A DNA stretch of 20,826 nucleotides, from NCBI GenBank assembly GCA_021792235.1, contig JAJYVC010000016.1, forward strand, positions 1-20,826, written 5' to 3'. Positions 1 to 7,916 of this stretch are shown one piece after another. The notes under the pieces are model-generated. The model was not told where the DNA came from, made no database searches, and saw only the letters and a list, made by a program, of their open reading frames with translations. The stretch's first letter is position 1; the number at the start of each line of letters is the position of its first letter. Made by a program: the position numbers and the translations under genes. The DNA comes from Microcaldota archaeon. Lineage in GTDB: Archaea; Micrarchaeota; Micrarchaeia; Micrarchaeales; CABMGC01.

Positions 1-3000
1 AGTGTTATCTGGCCTATGTACCCCAGGTTGCTTCCGAATACCTCTATGTCTCCTGCAGCAGGATTTGCAAGGAAAATCTCCGAGCCTGTTGGGGACGCCG
101 CTATCTCATTCCATTGTATGGCACATATCGGCCCGCCTGTCTGCTTTGCTCCTGGAGGACATATTGATGCTATCTGCACTGATATGGGATTGCCGTTTAT
201 TGTATTCGAAACGTGCACAAGCCATGTGCCGCTCTGGCCGTTCTGGCCTAATCCCACTATGTACGCGTCGCCACCTACATCTACTGACATGTTCATCGGC
301 ATGAAGTTTCCTGCAAGGATGGTGTTACTGAGCAGCCCACTTACCGAGAGCGCATTTATCGCGTACACAGAATTGCTCTGCAGATTGTTTACCTGGTTCC
401 AGTAATTCTGCCAGTTGCTCGAGAAGGTGTCTGTGGGAGAAGTGGCTGCTGAAGGACTTCCCGATGGTACAGGATTATCAGTGATATCTGCGTATTCGGA
501 CGGGCTTGCAAGGTCAAGGCTAGCTATCCATCCGCTCACTGTAGCAGCATCTGGATACTGTCCGTTCCCATTCCAGCCAGGATAGCCTGCCGCCTGCCAC
601 TTAAGCCATATCCTATCATCGAACCATGGTGAAAGAGGTGTGCTTGCACCCAATTCTCCCTGATACTTCTGCACTGCTGCCTGGCCCTGCACAACAGGGC
701 CCGCTTGTGAAGGGGATGCCCACTCGCAAGGAGTGAAACCCCACCATCCGCAGCCGCCGTCTCCCTGCACGTTTATGTATCCACCGGATTCAGCCAGTGC
801 GATTCCTGCCATGAGCGGAGCCATAGCTGCCGGTCCGCCACCTGCAACCCAGGCTGATTCTATCTGTCCTGCAGTGCACTGCTCCAGAGTCGGTGATCCC
901 AGAGGTTGCCAGCTGCCAGTTGGAGTTACGCAGCTACCTATGCTGCCTCCCGGAGAAGGATTGCCAGAGGCGCCGCTGGATGGAGATGCAGGCACGGAAT
1001 TAGGAGGCAGAAGGGAAGTGTTGTAGTAACCTTCAGGTATTGACTTTAGTATATAGATGTTTATCGATGGGGCTGTAACTGCGGTCACGTATCCTTGCGC
1101 CTGCGGATTAGGACTGCTAAATGAGCTGCCGGAGGTGCTTGTAGGCCCGCTGGGTGCAGCAGGACTCGCACCACCAGTGCAGGTTGCAGTATATGTTGTT
1201 GATGTGCTGCTATATGATGAAGGCACTTTGGTATTGCAATTAATAAAATTGAAAAAATCTTCTCCATATGGAGTATTGTCGGTACCGCCATATCCATTGC
1301 ACGCTGCAAGGGTATGTGCCTGCTGGTACTGCGTTGGACAGGCCCATCCAAACTCTACTCCATCCGGATCGTTCTGTACTGTTCCTATCTGTTGCCCAGC
1401 GTTTACATGCGTTCCCACGGGAACTGTGATGGAAACGCCTTCTGCGTAATAGACGTATTGGCTGCTTAGCGGATCGCTGGGAGTTGGTTGGCTATCTAGT
1501 TTAAGTACATAGAAATTGCCATACCAGTTGTTATGCCCTTGGCTGGGCTGGTTTGCGAACGGTGCAGCCACTATTGTCCCTGATCCTATCGCATATATCG
1601 GACACGGCCCACCAGCCCAGTCCTGCCCCATATCTGTTCGGCTCATTGAACATCCTGGACCTAGAGGATAAAAATACCCGCCTGAAGATCCTCCAGATGA
1701 ACTTACTGTTAGGGAATTTGCCATCACGAATATGTCGCCGTTTGACAACCCCGATATTGACATTGGTGCAATGGATATGGAATAGCCTGTTGATGTAGGG
1801 CCGCTTGGAGAAGGTGTGCCTGAACCCATGGGCCAGTTGCCGGATTGCGCTGCGCTATATACTGCCTGGGCCTGCGCTTCTCTGACGGGGTTGTTACATG
1901 CACCGCAGCGCTCCCAGTTGGTTGAGAAGGCCAAGGCGGCACTTGCAGGATCCGATGCACCACCCCAGCACCCAGTATTGGTAGGTCCGCACTGTGAGGC
2001 TATCATCGCCACCTGTGCAGTTAGGTCTGCAGAAGGATTGCCTGTGACAAGCTGTGATGCTACGTAACCTCCGCCTGTCGTGAAGCAGACCATTCCAAAG
2101 CATGCACCACCTATGTTCTCCTCGACGTTTATGTTCTGGTAACTCTGTCCGCCCGTCTCCTGAGCCGCATTGCCCATTATGCCTGCAGCCTGCACGGCGC
2201 TAAAGCCTGCCCCAGTAAGCGCAGCCCAGATCTGCTGTGGGCCGACAGGACCTGTGCCTCCGGTACCACCAGTGGATGAAGAGCTGCTGGATTGTATAGG
2301 CACCAGCGTGCCTATATTGGGATCATTGCTGGAGAAATCCACGCCTAAATTTAGGTTAAAGCCTGAACCGGTGTTGGTGAAGTAAGAAAGCTTGCCGCTG
2401 TAGTTTCCGAAGAAGAATCCAAGTGAATTGATTGTGAACGGCTCTATGACTCCCTGTGGATTATAGTAGTTCATTGGGCTGAATATGTCGTATGACAGCT
2501 GCGTGTTGAACTGGTTGAGCGGCGCGTCGTTGATTACGTTGGCAGTGTATATGAAATATGGAAGTATGCCTATGTTCACTTCTGCGCCTTGCGGCGTTAA
2601 GAAAGGTATGGTAGATGGTTGTATGCCTGTGAGGGTTGCGACTGAGTTTATCTGGTATGTCCACTGACACGAATTCTGGCTGTATGAACCCTGCTCTGGA
2701 GCTGCAGTAACGGAGAATCCATTCTCCATGCTGCCGAGGTTGGCAAGGTCAGGATAGAACGCGCTCCAAGTCCATAAGCCCTGCTGGCCCCTGACGGGCA
2801 CGCTATCGAATATATACGACTTGGTGTTGAATGCAGTGGATACTGCATCGCCGTTTGGAGACGCTACCTCTGGTGAATATCCAATGTTATTAAGCTGGGC
2901 ATACACTGCATTCTGTATTATCAGGTTAACCTGTGATGTTGATGAATCTGGAAGGCCGCTTGCAGGCTGAAGCGTGTCAGTTAATGTAAGAGTCACTGGC

Positions 3001-3329
3001 TGAGAAGGGACGGGAAAGCCTGCCGAACCGCATAGGTTCCCTGCTATATCCCATCCGTTTCCGAAAGGAGTGGACTGGAAAAGATTGGTGCTCTGTCCGT
3101 TTCCACCCTCAGGAGCATTTGGGCAGGTGAGAAGCCATAGCCCGTTCTGGTTGTTGTAAACGTATACTGAATTGGCAGTTGAAAGCTGATTTGGGGATGG
3201 AATCTGGCCGGACTGCGCCAGTGGCGAAGCGGTCTGGGCAGAAAACGGCACGCTTACCGTGACTGAGGATGACGCGGATAGGACTATGAGGATTGGCATC
3301 ATCAGCAGCACTGTATTTAGCACGCGCAT
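1..3329 (-). CDS. Giant secreted protein with two lysozyme-like domains and an M23-like domain (partial, runs off left edge)
   Basis: Reading the minus strand from ATG at 3329 gives 1109 codons without a stop to the window edge; the frame is closed upstream by TAA just before the ATG. The N-terminus is a signal peptide or anchor (hydrophobic MPILIVLSASSSV). Residues about 30-350 are a beta-rich, unrecognised region. After a Ser/Gly linker, residues about 365-500 match the phage-tail-lysozyme type (IWAALTGAGF, then AGIMGNAAQETGG with candidate catalytic Glu391). Residues about 555-690 resemble an M23/LytM fold (DMGQDW; YAEG..VPVGTHVNAGQQIGTV; GVEFGWA). Residues about 825-930 resemble a transglycosylase/lysozyme domain (AGIALAESGG, candidate Glu847). 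Beyond about 960 the sequence looks like the start of a beta-propeller. Low-complexity Ser/Pro/Thr/Gly linkers separate the domains, and cysteines are frequent, as expected outside the cell. It lies downstream of the kelch and STT3 genes but has its own TATA box. Domain names come from motif memory; activity and target are unknown. Confidence 0.8.
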   Translation of the reverse strand, partial: MRVLNTVLLMMPILIVLSASSSVTVSVPFSAQTASPLAQSGQIPSPNQLSTANSVYVYNNQNGLWLLTCPNAPEGGNGQSTNLFQSTPFGNGWDIAGNLCGSAGFPVPSQPVTLTLTDTLQPASGLPDSSTSQVNLIIQNAVYAQLNNIGYSPEVASPNGDAVSTAFNTKSYIFDSVPVRGQQGLWTWSAFYPDLANLGSMENGFSVTAAPEQGSYSQNSCQWTYQINSVATLTGIQPSTIPFLTPQGAEVNIGILPYFIYTANVINDAPLNQFNTQLSYDIFSPMNYYNPQGVIEPFTINSLGFFFGNYSGKLSYFTNTGSGFNLNLGVDFSSNDPNIGTLVPIQSSSSSSTGGTGGTGPVGPQQIWAALTGAGFSAVQAAGIMGNAAQETGGQSYQNINVEENIGGACFGMVCFTTGGGYVASQLVTGNPSADLTAQVAMIASQCGPTNTGCWGGASDPASAALAFSTNWERCGACNNPVREAQAQAVYSAAQSGNWPMGSGTPSPSGPTSTGYSISIAPMSISGLSNGDIFVMANSLTVSSSGGSSGGYFYPLGPGCSMSRTDMGQDWAGGPCPIYAIGSGTIVAAPFANQPSQGHNNWYGNFYVLKLDSQPTPSDPLSSQYVYYAEGVSITVPVGTHVNAGQQIGTVQNDPDGVEFGWACPTQYQQAHTLAACNGYGGTDNTPYGEDFFNFINCNTKVPSSYSSTSTTYTATCTGGASPAAPSGPTSTSGSSFSSPNPQAQGYVTAVTAPSINIYILKSIPEGYYNTSLLPPNSVPASPSSGASGNPSPGGSIGSCVTPTGSWQPLGSPTLEQCTAGQIESAWVAGGGPAAMAPLMAGIALAESGGYINVQGDGGCGWWGFTPCEWASPSQAGPVVQGQAAVQKYQGELGASTPLSPWFDDRIWLKWQAAGYPGWNGNGQYPDAATVSGWIASLDLASPSEYADITDNPVPSGSPSAATSPTDTFSSNWQNYWNQVNNLQSNSVYAINALSVSGLLSNTILAGNFMPMNMSVDVGGDAYIVGLGQNGQSGTWLVHVSNTINGNPISVQIASICPPGAKQTGGPICAIQWNEIAASPTGSEIFLANPAAGDIEVFGSNLGYIGQIT

Positions 3330-3365
3330 TGCATACCCTTACAGGATATATTATCAGCTAAAGTC

Positions 3366-3372
3366 TTATAAA
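3366..3372 (-). promoter_or_regulatory. TATA box of the giant secreted protein gene
   Basis: TTTATAA on the minus strand, centred about 40 nt before the ATG at 3329. An archaeal start site about 26 nt downstream would fall near 3343 and leave a leader of roughly 14 nt. This supports independent transcription from the upstream kelch gene. Confidence 0.5.
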
Positions 3373-3417
3373 TCAATAATAGATTGTAATGGCTGCGTTG
3401 CCGCTGCCGTGGCTAAC

Positions 3418-4632
3418 TTATTTATCTGAGAGCCTTCTGCGGCCTCTGGCTCGAAGAACTAGATAGGCTACAACCACCACCAGAACTGCAATTATTATCC
3501 ATATGGCATTGTAACCTGCTTGCGGCTGCGAGGGCTGTGGTGTCGAATTCGTGTCGGTGGAAACTGTGGCAGTAGAGGTATTGCCCTGGATGCTCACATT
3601 TGTTACAGTAGTGGCGGGGATAGAAGTTGTGATTATCGATGCAGCGCCCTGTGACAGCAGTATCGGCGCGGTGAACGTTGCATTGAGCGTTACGTTGTGA
3701 TAGTTACCGCCTATGCAGTATAAAGTGCCCTCATACGCATTGCAGCTGGAAAAAGCAATAGGATAAGGCATACTCGATGTTTCCTTCCATAGCCCTATGC
3801 CAGACGGACTTATCGAAGCATAATAGGTCCTGTTCGTATAGTTTATTCCTGAATAACCTCCCGTGCAATACAGGTATCCCAGGTATATGCTGCAGCTAGT
3901 GCCTGCAGCAGGTATTGGATACGGATATGTACGTGACCATTTTGACACTCCAGAACTGGTAACCCTTGAGAAATAACTGGCCGGAGGGGCGGCAGTGCCG
4001 GAACCGCCTATGCAGTAGATATAGCTGCTATTTAGATAGCATGATACGCCGGAAAGGTTGCCTGGGTACAACGTTGTCTGTGCCCATTTGCCTATACCGG
4101 ATGATGACACCTTTGCATAATATACAAAGTTGGCATAGTTGCCTTCTGGCACACCGATACTTCCCAGGCAGTACATCGTCCCGTTGTATATATTGCAGGA
4201 TTGCCTGGTAGAAGGGTTTGGATACGGCGTTGAGTTTGTCCAGTTCCCTATGCCAGTACTGTTGATCTGCGCGAAGTAAGTGGCATTAGTAGAATAGGGG
4301 TAGAAGCTACCGCCAACACAGTATATATAGCCGTCATATGCATCGCAGGACGGATCCGTATTAAGCGGGTATGCAGTAGTCTGCGTCCAGTTTGACATGC
4401 CGGACTGGCTTAGCTTTGCAAAATAAGCGCCGTCCACGCCGTAGGATCCCGATAGGCCGCCTATGCAGTAGATGGTGCCATTGTATACAGTGCAGCTCAA
4501 TGCGCTGGTGTCGGAAGGATAAAGGTTAAGCGCGCTGAAGTTTCCAAGACCATAGCTTGTTGAAGCGTATGACAGCTGTGGCAGCTGGAGGATGAGTGCG
4601 GCAAAGAGGAGGACAGGGAATATTGAACGCAT
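3418..4632 (-). CDS. Membrane-anchored six-bladed kelch-like surface protein
   Basis: 404 residues. The N-terminus is a signal peptide (MRSIFPVLLFAALILQLP..SYA). Six repeats of about 50 residues follow, each opening with SC-x2-Y-x-G-x2-YC-x-GG and carrying a later YYA.(I/V)S.SGIG.W segment, the pattern of a kelch/galactose-oxidase-like beta-propeller. Two cysteines in each blade (12 in all) could form one disulfide per blade. A Ser/Thr-rich stalk leads to a C-terminal transmembrane helix (AIWIIIAVLVVVVAYLVL) and a short basic tail, so the propeller should face outward. I counted 17 N-x-S/T sequons. The start at 4632 is preferred over in-frame GTG 4671 and ATG 4662 because the TATA box at 4681-4688 places transcription start near 4657 and because the signal peptide begins there. 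The gene follows the STT3 oligosaccharyltransferase on the same strand. Ligand unknown; adhesion or recognition is inference. Confidence 0.85.
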   Translation of the reverse strand: MRSIFPVLLFAALILQLPQLSYASTSYGLGNFSALNLYPSDTSALSCTVYNGTIYCIGGLSGSYGVDGAYFAKLSQSGMSNWTQTTAYPLNTDPSCDAYDGYIYCVGGSFYPYSTNATYFAQINSTGIGNWTNSTPYPNPSTRQSCNIYNGTMYCLGSIGVPEGNYANFVYYAKVSSSGIGKWAQTTLYPGNLSGVSCYLNSSYIYCIGGSGTAAPPASYFSRVTSSGVSKWSRTYPYPIPAAGTSCSIYLGYLYCTGGYSGINYTNRTYYASISPSGIGLWKETSSMPYPIAFSSCNAYEGTLYCIGGNYHNVTLNATFTAPILLSQGAASIITTSIPATTVTNVSIQGNTSTATVSTDTNSTPQPSQPQAGYNAIWIIIAVLVVVVAYLVLRARGRRRLSDK

Positions 4633-4680
4633 GACGGCCTGCCCGGTCTCACTAATTTGCATATGCAACACGCCCTCTTT

Positions 4681-4688
4681 CTTATACA
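4681..4688 (-). promoter_or_regulatory. TATA box of the kelch-like gene
   Basis: TGTATAAG on the minus strand. The implied transcription start near 4657 is downstream of the alternative starts at 4671 and 4662, which argues for translation from ATG 4632. Confidence 0.45.
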
Positions 4689-4714
4689 GATACCGCGCAA
4701 AACTTAATAATGTG

Positions 4715-7255
4715 CTAGCCGGTGCTGTTGTAATCTATCCGGAATATCTTCGTGTCCTGATTCATGTATACTAGGTGCATGGATGCCACGCTGTTGTTCC
4801 AGGCGCACTGGTAGTCGTTGCACAGGTAGAGCATCTTTATGAAGTTGCTGTTGGCTATGGCCTCGCCGAAAACGAAGGCTCCGGTGATGTTCAGGAAGAA
4901 TCCCTGCCTTGGCACACCAGAATACTGAACCAGGAGCATCTCGCCATTCGTCTGGTTTATCTTGCCCTGATTCACGTCGCTGAAATTGCCGTTGTCCTGG
5001 TTGTATAGAACGACCTGCTGGAACGGAGATACCTGGCCTTGGCCCACCTCAAGCAATCCATAAAGGCCAGTCAGCTGCCCAGTAGAGTTTGAATAGCTAA
5101 GACTTAGAAGCACGCTTGGATACTGGCCGTTTGGATTCGGCCTGAGCTCTATCTGCCTGAACGTCGAATTGACTGCGGATTCAGAGAATGACACTAGCGG
5201 CGCGTAGCCGAACAGCGAGGAATTGACGCTTATGTTTGCCTCTGTGTATATGCCCTGAGTCTCGGCAAGCCATGTTGATCGCACAAGGAGATAGTTGGGC
5301 ATTCCGGTAAGCTTTTTGTTGGTAAGGAAATTTGGTTCATCGGAAGTGTTGAACAGCCACGCGGCGAAAGGAGTGGCCTTTGTGCCATTCTCCGAACCGA
5401 CACTGTCAGTTACGCTTGTCCTGTTTGCGACTCCTTCGACGACAGATCCATCGGGCCATAGCGTTAGTACCACGCTGTTAGTGGGTGAATTCGCCTTTAG
5501 CCACCGCAATGCGCCTATGAACTGCGGATTTATGCTATCAGCCTGCACCAGAGTGCTGGAATAAACATTGGCGTAGTAGACAAGCTCGTATAATACGAAT
5601 ACTATCACTATCAGCATTATCGTAAGACCTATTGCACGCCCTACTGGGGCTGCGATATTTATTCCGTTTGCAAGAAGCACAAGCCAGTACAGAGTGAATG
5701 CGCTAAGCATTGCCAGAGGCACAGAGACCAGGGAATTGAACCTTATCACGTGCATCTCCAGATACGCAGTGAGTATGAACAGTGCCATGAGAATGATCAT
5801 TCCTGGAGTTGCATCGAACCTCAGTCTCGCCTTTCCGCTCAGAAGTCCGCCCGAATCATACACCTGCATGAACATGTACGGAATGAAGAGCGGAAATAGG
5901 AGTATAATGCCGAGGATCCCGTAGAATGAGGTCCATATCCACTGGAGGTTTCCTGCTGCTGGAGCAGTGCATTGTAGACTGCTAAGGCTACCTGTCAACG
6001 AACTAATGAACATCACTAAAGTAGGCACGGAGGTGAACATGTTTGCGCCGAAGCTGGTGTACAGGAACTGACATGATGGTGCCTGCAGCTCCTGGGTAGT
6101 AGTGGCTATGTTCCCGCTTGCTACGAACCCATTCCCTACGAATATGTTATACACAGTCGCAGGCTCTACCAGAGCAAATACCACTGCTCCTATAACTACT
6201 AAAAATCCCAGTATAAGGATCCTGTATTCTGGCGCCTGTATGAAGTCCACACTCACCGAGGTCGCGTAGTATGCAAATGCCCAGAATACGGCAAGGAGCA
6301 CCCATATTGAGATGAATTCTGGCCCTGTGAGCTGCTGGGCAGTGATGAATCCTGTGGCCTTTACAAGATTTACAAGTATAAACCACAGTATGAGGGAAAA
6401 TAGCAAGTACTTGCAGTCGTCAATTAGCTTCTCCTTCCTGAATATGAACGCGTATGAGAGAAGGATCATGAATGCGAACATGTAAGTTGCGACTGCGAAC
6501 GGGGACCCGTTCCATACGAGGTTGCAGAAGAGCAGCGACACTGATGCCGCCACGGCCATGACTGCCTTTTTCTTTTGGCCGTCCTGTTTTATTGTCTCCA
6601 GTAGGAATACCAGTGCGATGAGCAGGAAGAACGTTACGAAACTATCTCCCCTGTAAACGAGCGCGCTGGTCCTTGCGGCATTGCCCATGCTCAGGGCGAC
6701 GAACACTAGCACAAGCGCGCCGAACAGCTTGTCCCTGCTTATATACCTGGAGAGCAAGTATGCACCAAGCATGTCAAGCAGCCCGAAGAGTACGGGGGAA
6801 AGCCTCATTATAGTATAGTAGCTGACCTTTCCGCCGAGCAGCACGTATGGTATTAATGTTATATAGTATATGCCATGGGCCTCTGCTATTGGCTGGTGCT
6901 GAGGCCACCCTGATATGCCAAGGACCGATGGGAACTGGAAGCCGTTATTGACTATTGCCCGCATTGCAGTGAAATAGTAGAATCCATCTGGTTCGTAGAA
7001 GCCGTAGAATCCGAGCATTGTGGTCCTGTAGTGCACGGCTATTATGATCGCAAGTATGGCCAGTATTATGAAAATAATATTAGGCATAGTAGCAAGGGCC
7101 TGCGCCTTTTCAGAAAGATTGCTCCCATGACCTACCGCGGCGCGCTCATGCCCATGTGTTTCGCTATGGTGAAGTAGTTCGTGCTCCTGATGAGTATGCT
7201 CGTGATGATGAGCATGCTGCGACTCTGTATGCTGGTTGCCCGCTTCTCCTTCCAC
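4715..7255 (-). CDS. aglB: STT3/AglB-type oligosaccharyltransferase with His-rich N-terminus
   Basis: 846 residues; many transmembrane segments fill residues about 55-560 and a soluble C-terminal domain follows. The family transfers a lipid-linked glycan to Asn in N-x-S/T sequons on the outer face of the membrane. Visible family features are the first external-loop acidic motif YEPDGFYYF, LSPVLFGLLDMLGAYLLSR, an RGDSF segment in the second acidic-loop position, and the start of the soluble domain, VVLTLWPDGSVVEGVANRTS. In that last segment the usual WWDYG is LWPDG (W600, D602). The first 45 residues contain 13 histidines and would be cytosolic. The start is GTG: an in-frame TAG lies seven codons upstream, the first ATG is not until residue 57, and a TATA box at 7295-7302 fits the GTG. 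Its neighbour downstream is the sequon-rich kelch protein, a plausible substrate. Family call is firm; activity with the altered motif is open. Confidence 0.88.
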   Translation of the reverse strand: MEGEAGNQHTESQHAHHHEHTHQEHELLHHSETHGHERAAVGHGSNLSEKAQALATMPNIIFIILAILAIIIAVHYRTTMLGFYGFYEPDGFYYFTAMRAIVNNGFQFPSVLGISGWPQHQPIAEAHGIYYITLIPYVLLGGKVSYYTIMRLSPVLFGLLDMLGAYLLSRYISRDKLFGALVLVFVALSMGNAARTSALVYRGDSFVTFFLLIALVFLLETIKQDGQKKKAVMAVAASVSLLFCNLVWNGSPFAVATYMFAFMILLSYAFIFRKEKLIDDCKYLLFSLILWFILVNLVKATGFITAQQLTGPEFISIWVLLAVFWAFAYYATSVSVDFIQAPEYRILILGFLVVIGAVVFALVEPATVYNIFVGNGFVASGNIATTTQELQAPSCQFLYTSFGANMFTSVPTLVMFISSLTGSLSSLQCTAPAAGNLQWIWTSFYGILGIILLFPLFIPYMFMQVYDSGGLLSGKARLRFDATPGMIILMALFILTAYLEMHVIRFNSLVSVPLAMLSAFTLYWLVLLANGINIAAPVGRAIGLTIMLIVIVFVLYELVYYANVYSSTLVQADSINPQFIGALRWLKANSPTNSVVLTLWPDGSVVEGVANRTSVTDSVGSENGTKATPFAAWLFNTSDEPNFLTNKKLTGMPNYLLVRSTWLAETQGIYTEANISVNSSLFGYAPLVSFSESAVNSTFRQIELRPNPNGQYPSVLLSLSYSNSTGQLTGLYGLLEVGQGQVSPFQQVVLYNQDNGNFSDVNQGKINQTNGEMLLVQYSGVPRQGFFLNITGAFVFGEAIANSNFIKMLYLCNDYQCAWNNSVASMHLVYMNQDTKIFRIDYNSTG

Positions 7256-7294
7256 TAAATCAACCGAATTCCCCTAGAATCCGATACTGCGCAT

Positions 7295-7302
7295 CTATAT
7301 AG
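7295..7302 (-). promoter_or_regulatory. TATA box of the STT3 gene
   Basis: CTATATAG, palindromic, in the 69-nt gap between the tRNA methyltransferase stop and the GTG at 7255. It predicts a start site near 7272 and a leader of about 17 nt, so STT3 need not depend on read-through from topA-trmI. Confidence 0.45.
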
Positions 7303-7324
7303 ATGGGAAAGCTTAAAAATGCCG

Positions 7325-7912
7325 TCATATTGATTTGGTTTTAGCTTCAGGCTTGCGCGCAAACACAAGATATGCAGTGTGCCATATACCTTTTGTCGTC
7401 GGTCTAGTGCCCTCCTTTCTCACCATCATATCCCTAACTATCACTTCTATAGAGTGCACATCGCCGAACTTGAGCTTCTCGAGCCTGAGCACGAACCTAT
7501 TCATCTGCTCCGCATGGGGAAGATATCCCACTACAGTACCACCGTCCTTCAGCGCCTTCTTGGCTGATGGAAGGACCTTATCAGAATCCGGCATGTCAAG
7601 CGCAACAAGATCAACATCCTTCTGGAGTATGCCCTTGGTAACATCCCCATTTATGAACTCGAGATTATCAAGGCAGAGGAGCTGCCTGTTCTTCTCTGCT
7701 ATAGCTATGAAATCGGGCCGAGTGTCATAGCTGTACACATGCTTGACCAGCCTTGCAAGCGATACTGCAAGCCATCCGCTGCCGGTGCCAGCATCGACGC
7801 ATATGCTGTTTTTATCTATTCCGGAATAGGCTATTATCATGCCTATGTCCTTTGGGAGTATCACTTGGGGGCCGCGCTTTAGCTTCCTGTAAATTTTTGG
7901 ATAGATGAACAT
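7325..7912 (-). CDS. trmI: TrmI-like tRNA (adenine-N1)-methyltransferase, short form
   Basis: 195 residues, SAM-dependent Rossmann-fold methyltransferase. The order of motifs is that of the TrmI/Trm61 family, which makes m1A58 (and m1A57 in some archaea) in the T-loop of tRNA: RGPQVILPKDIG at 13-24, SAM motif VDAGTGSGW at 39-47, an acidic ribose-binding D63, and LDMPDS at 105-110, where the family's catalytic Asp lies, followed by GYLPHAEQMNRF. Family members are usually about 250 residues with an N-terminal beta-rich domain, and that domain is almost absent here. The ATG lies 4 nt after the topA stop, so the two genes almost certainly share a transcript. A related Rossmann enzyme such as a cobalt-precorrin or isoaspartyl methyltransferase is less likely because of LDMPD and the following P-x-x-EQ segment. 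Confidence 0.82.
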   Translation of the reverse strand: MFIYPKIYRKLKRGPQVILPKDIGMIIAYSGIDKNSICVDAGTGSGWLAVSLARLVKHVYSYDTRPDFIAIAEKNRQLLCLDNLEFINGDVTKGILQKDVDLVALDMPDSDKVLPSAKKALKDGGTVVGYLPHAEQMNRFVLRLEKLKFGDVHSIEVIVRDMMVRKEGTRPTTKGIWHTAYLVFARKPEAKTKSI

Positions 7913-7916
7913 GGAC

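Noticed and set aside
1057..1449. Plus-strand open frames in 1-3300, and short minus frames in the other phases
   Set aside because: The whole stretch is one minus-strand frame with coherent domains; the others are shadows with no family features.
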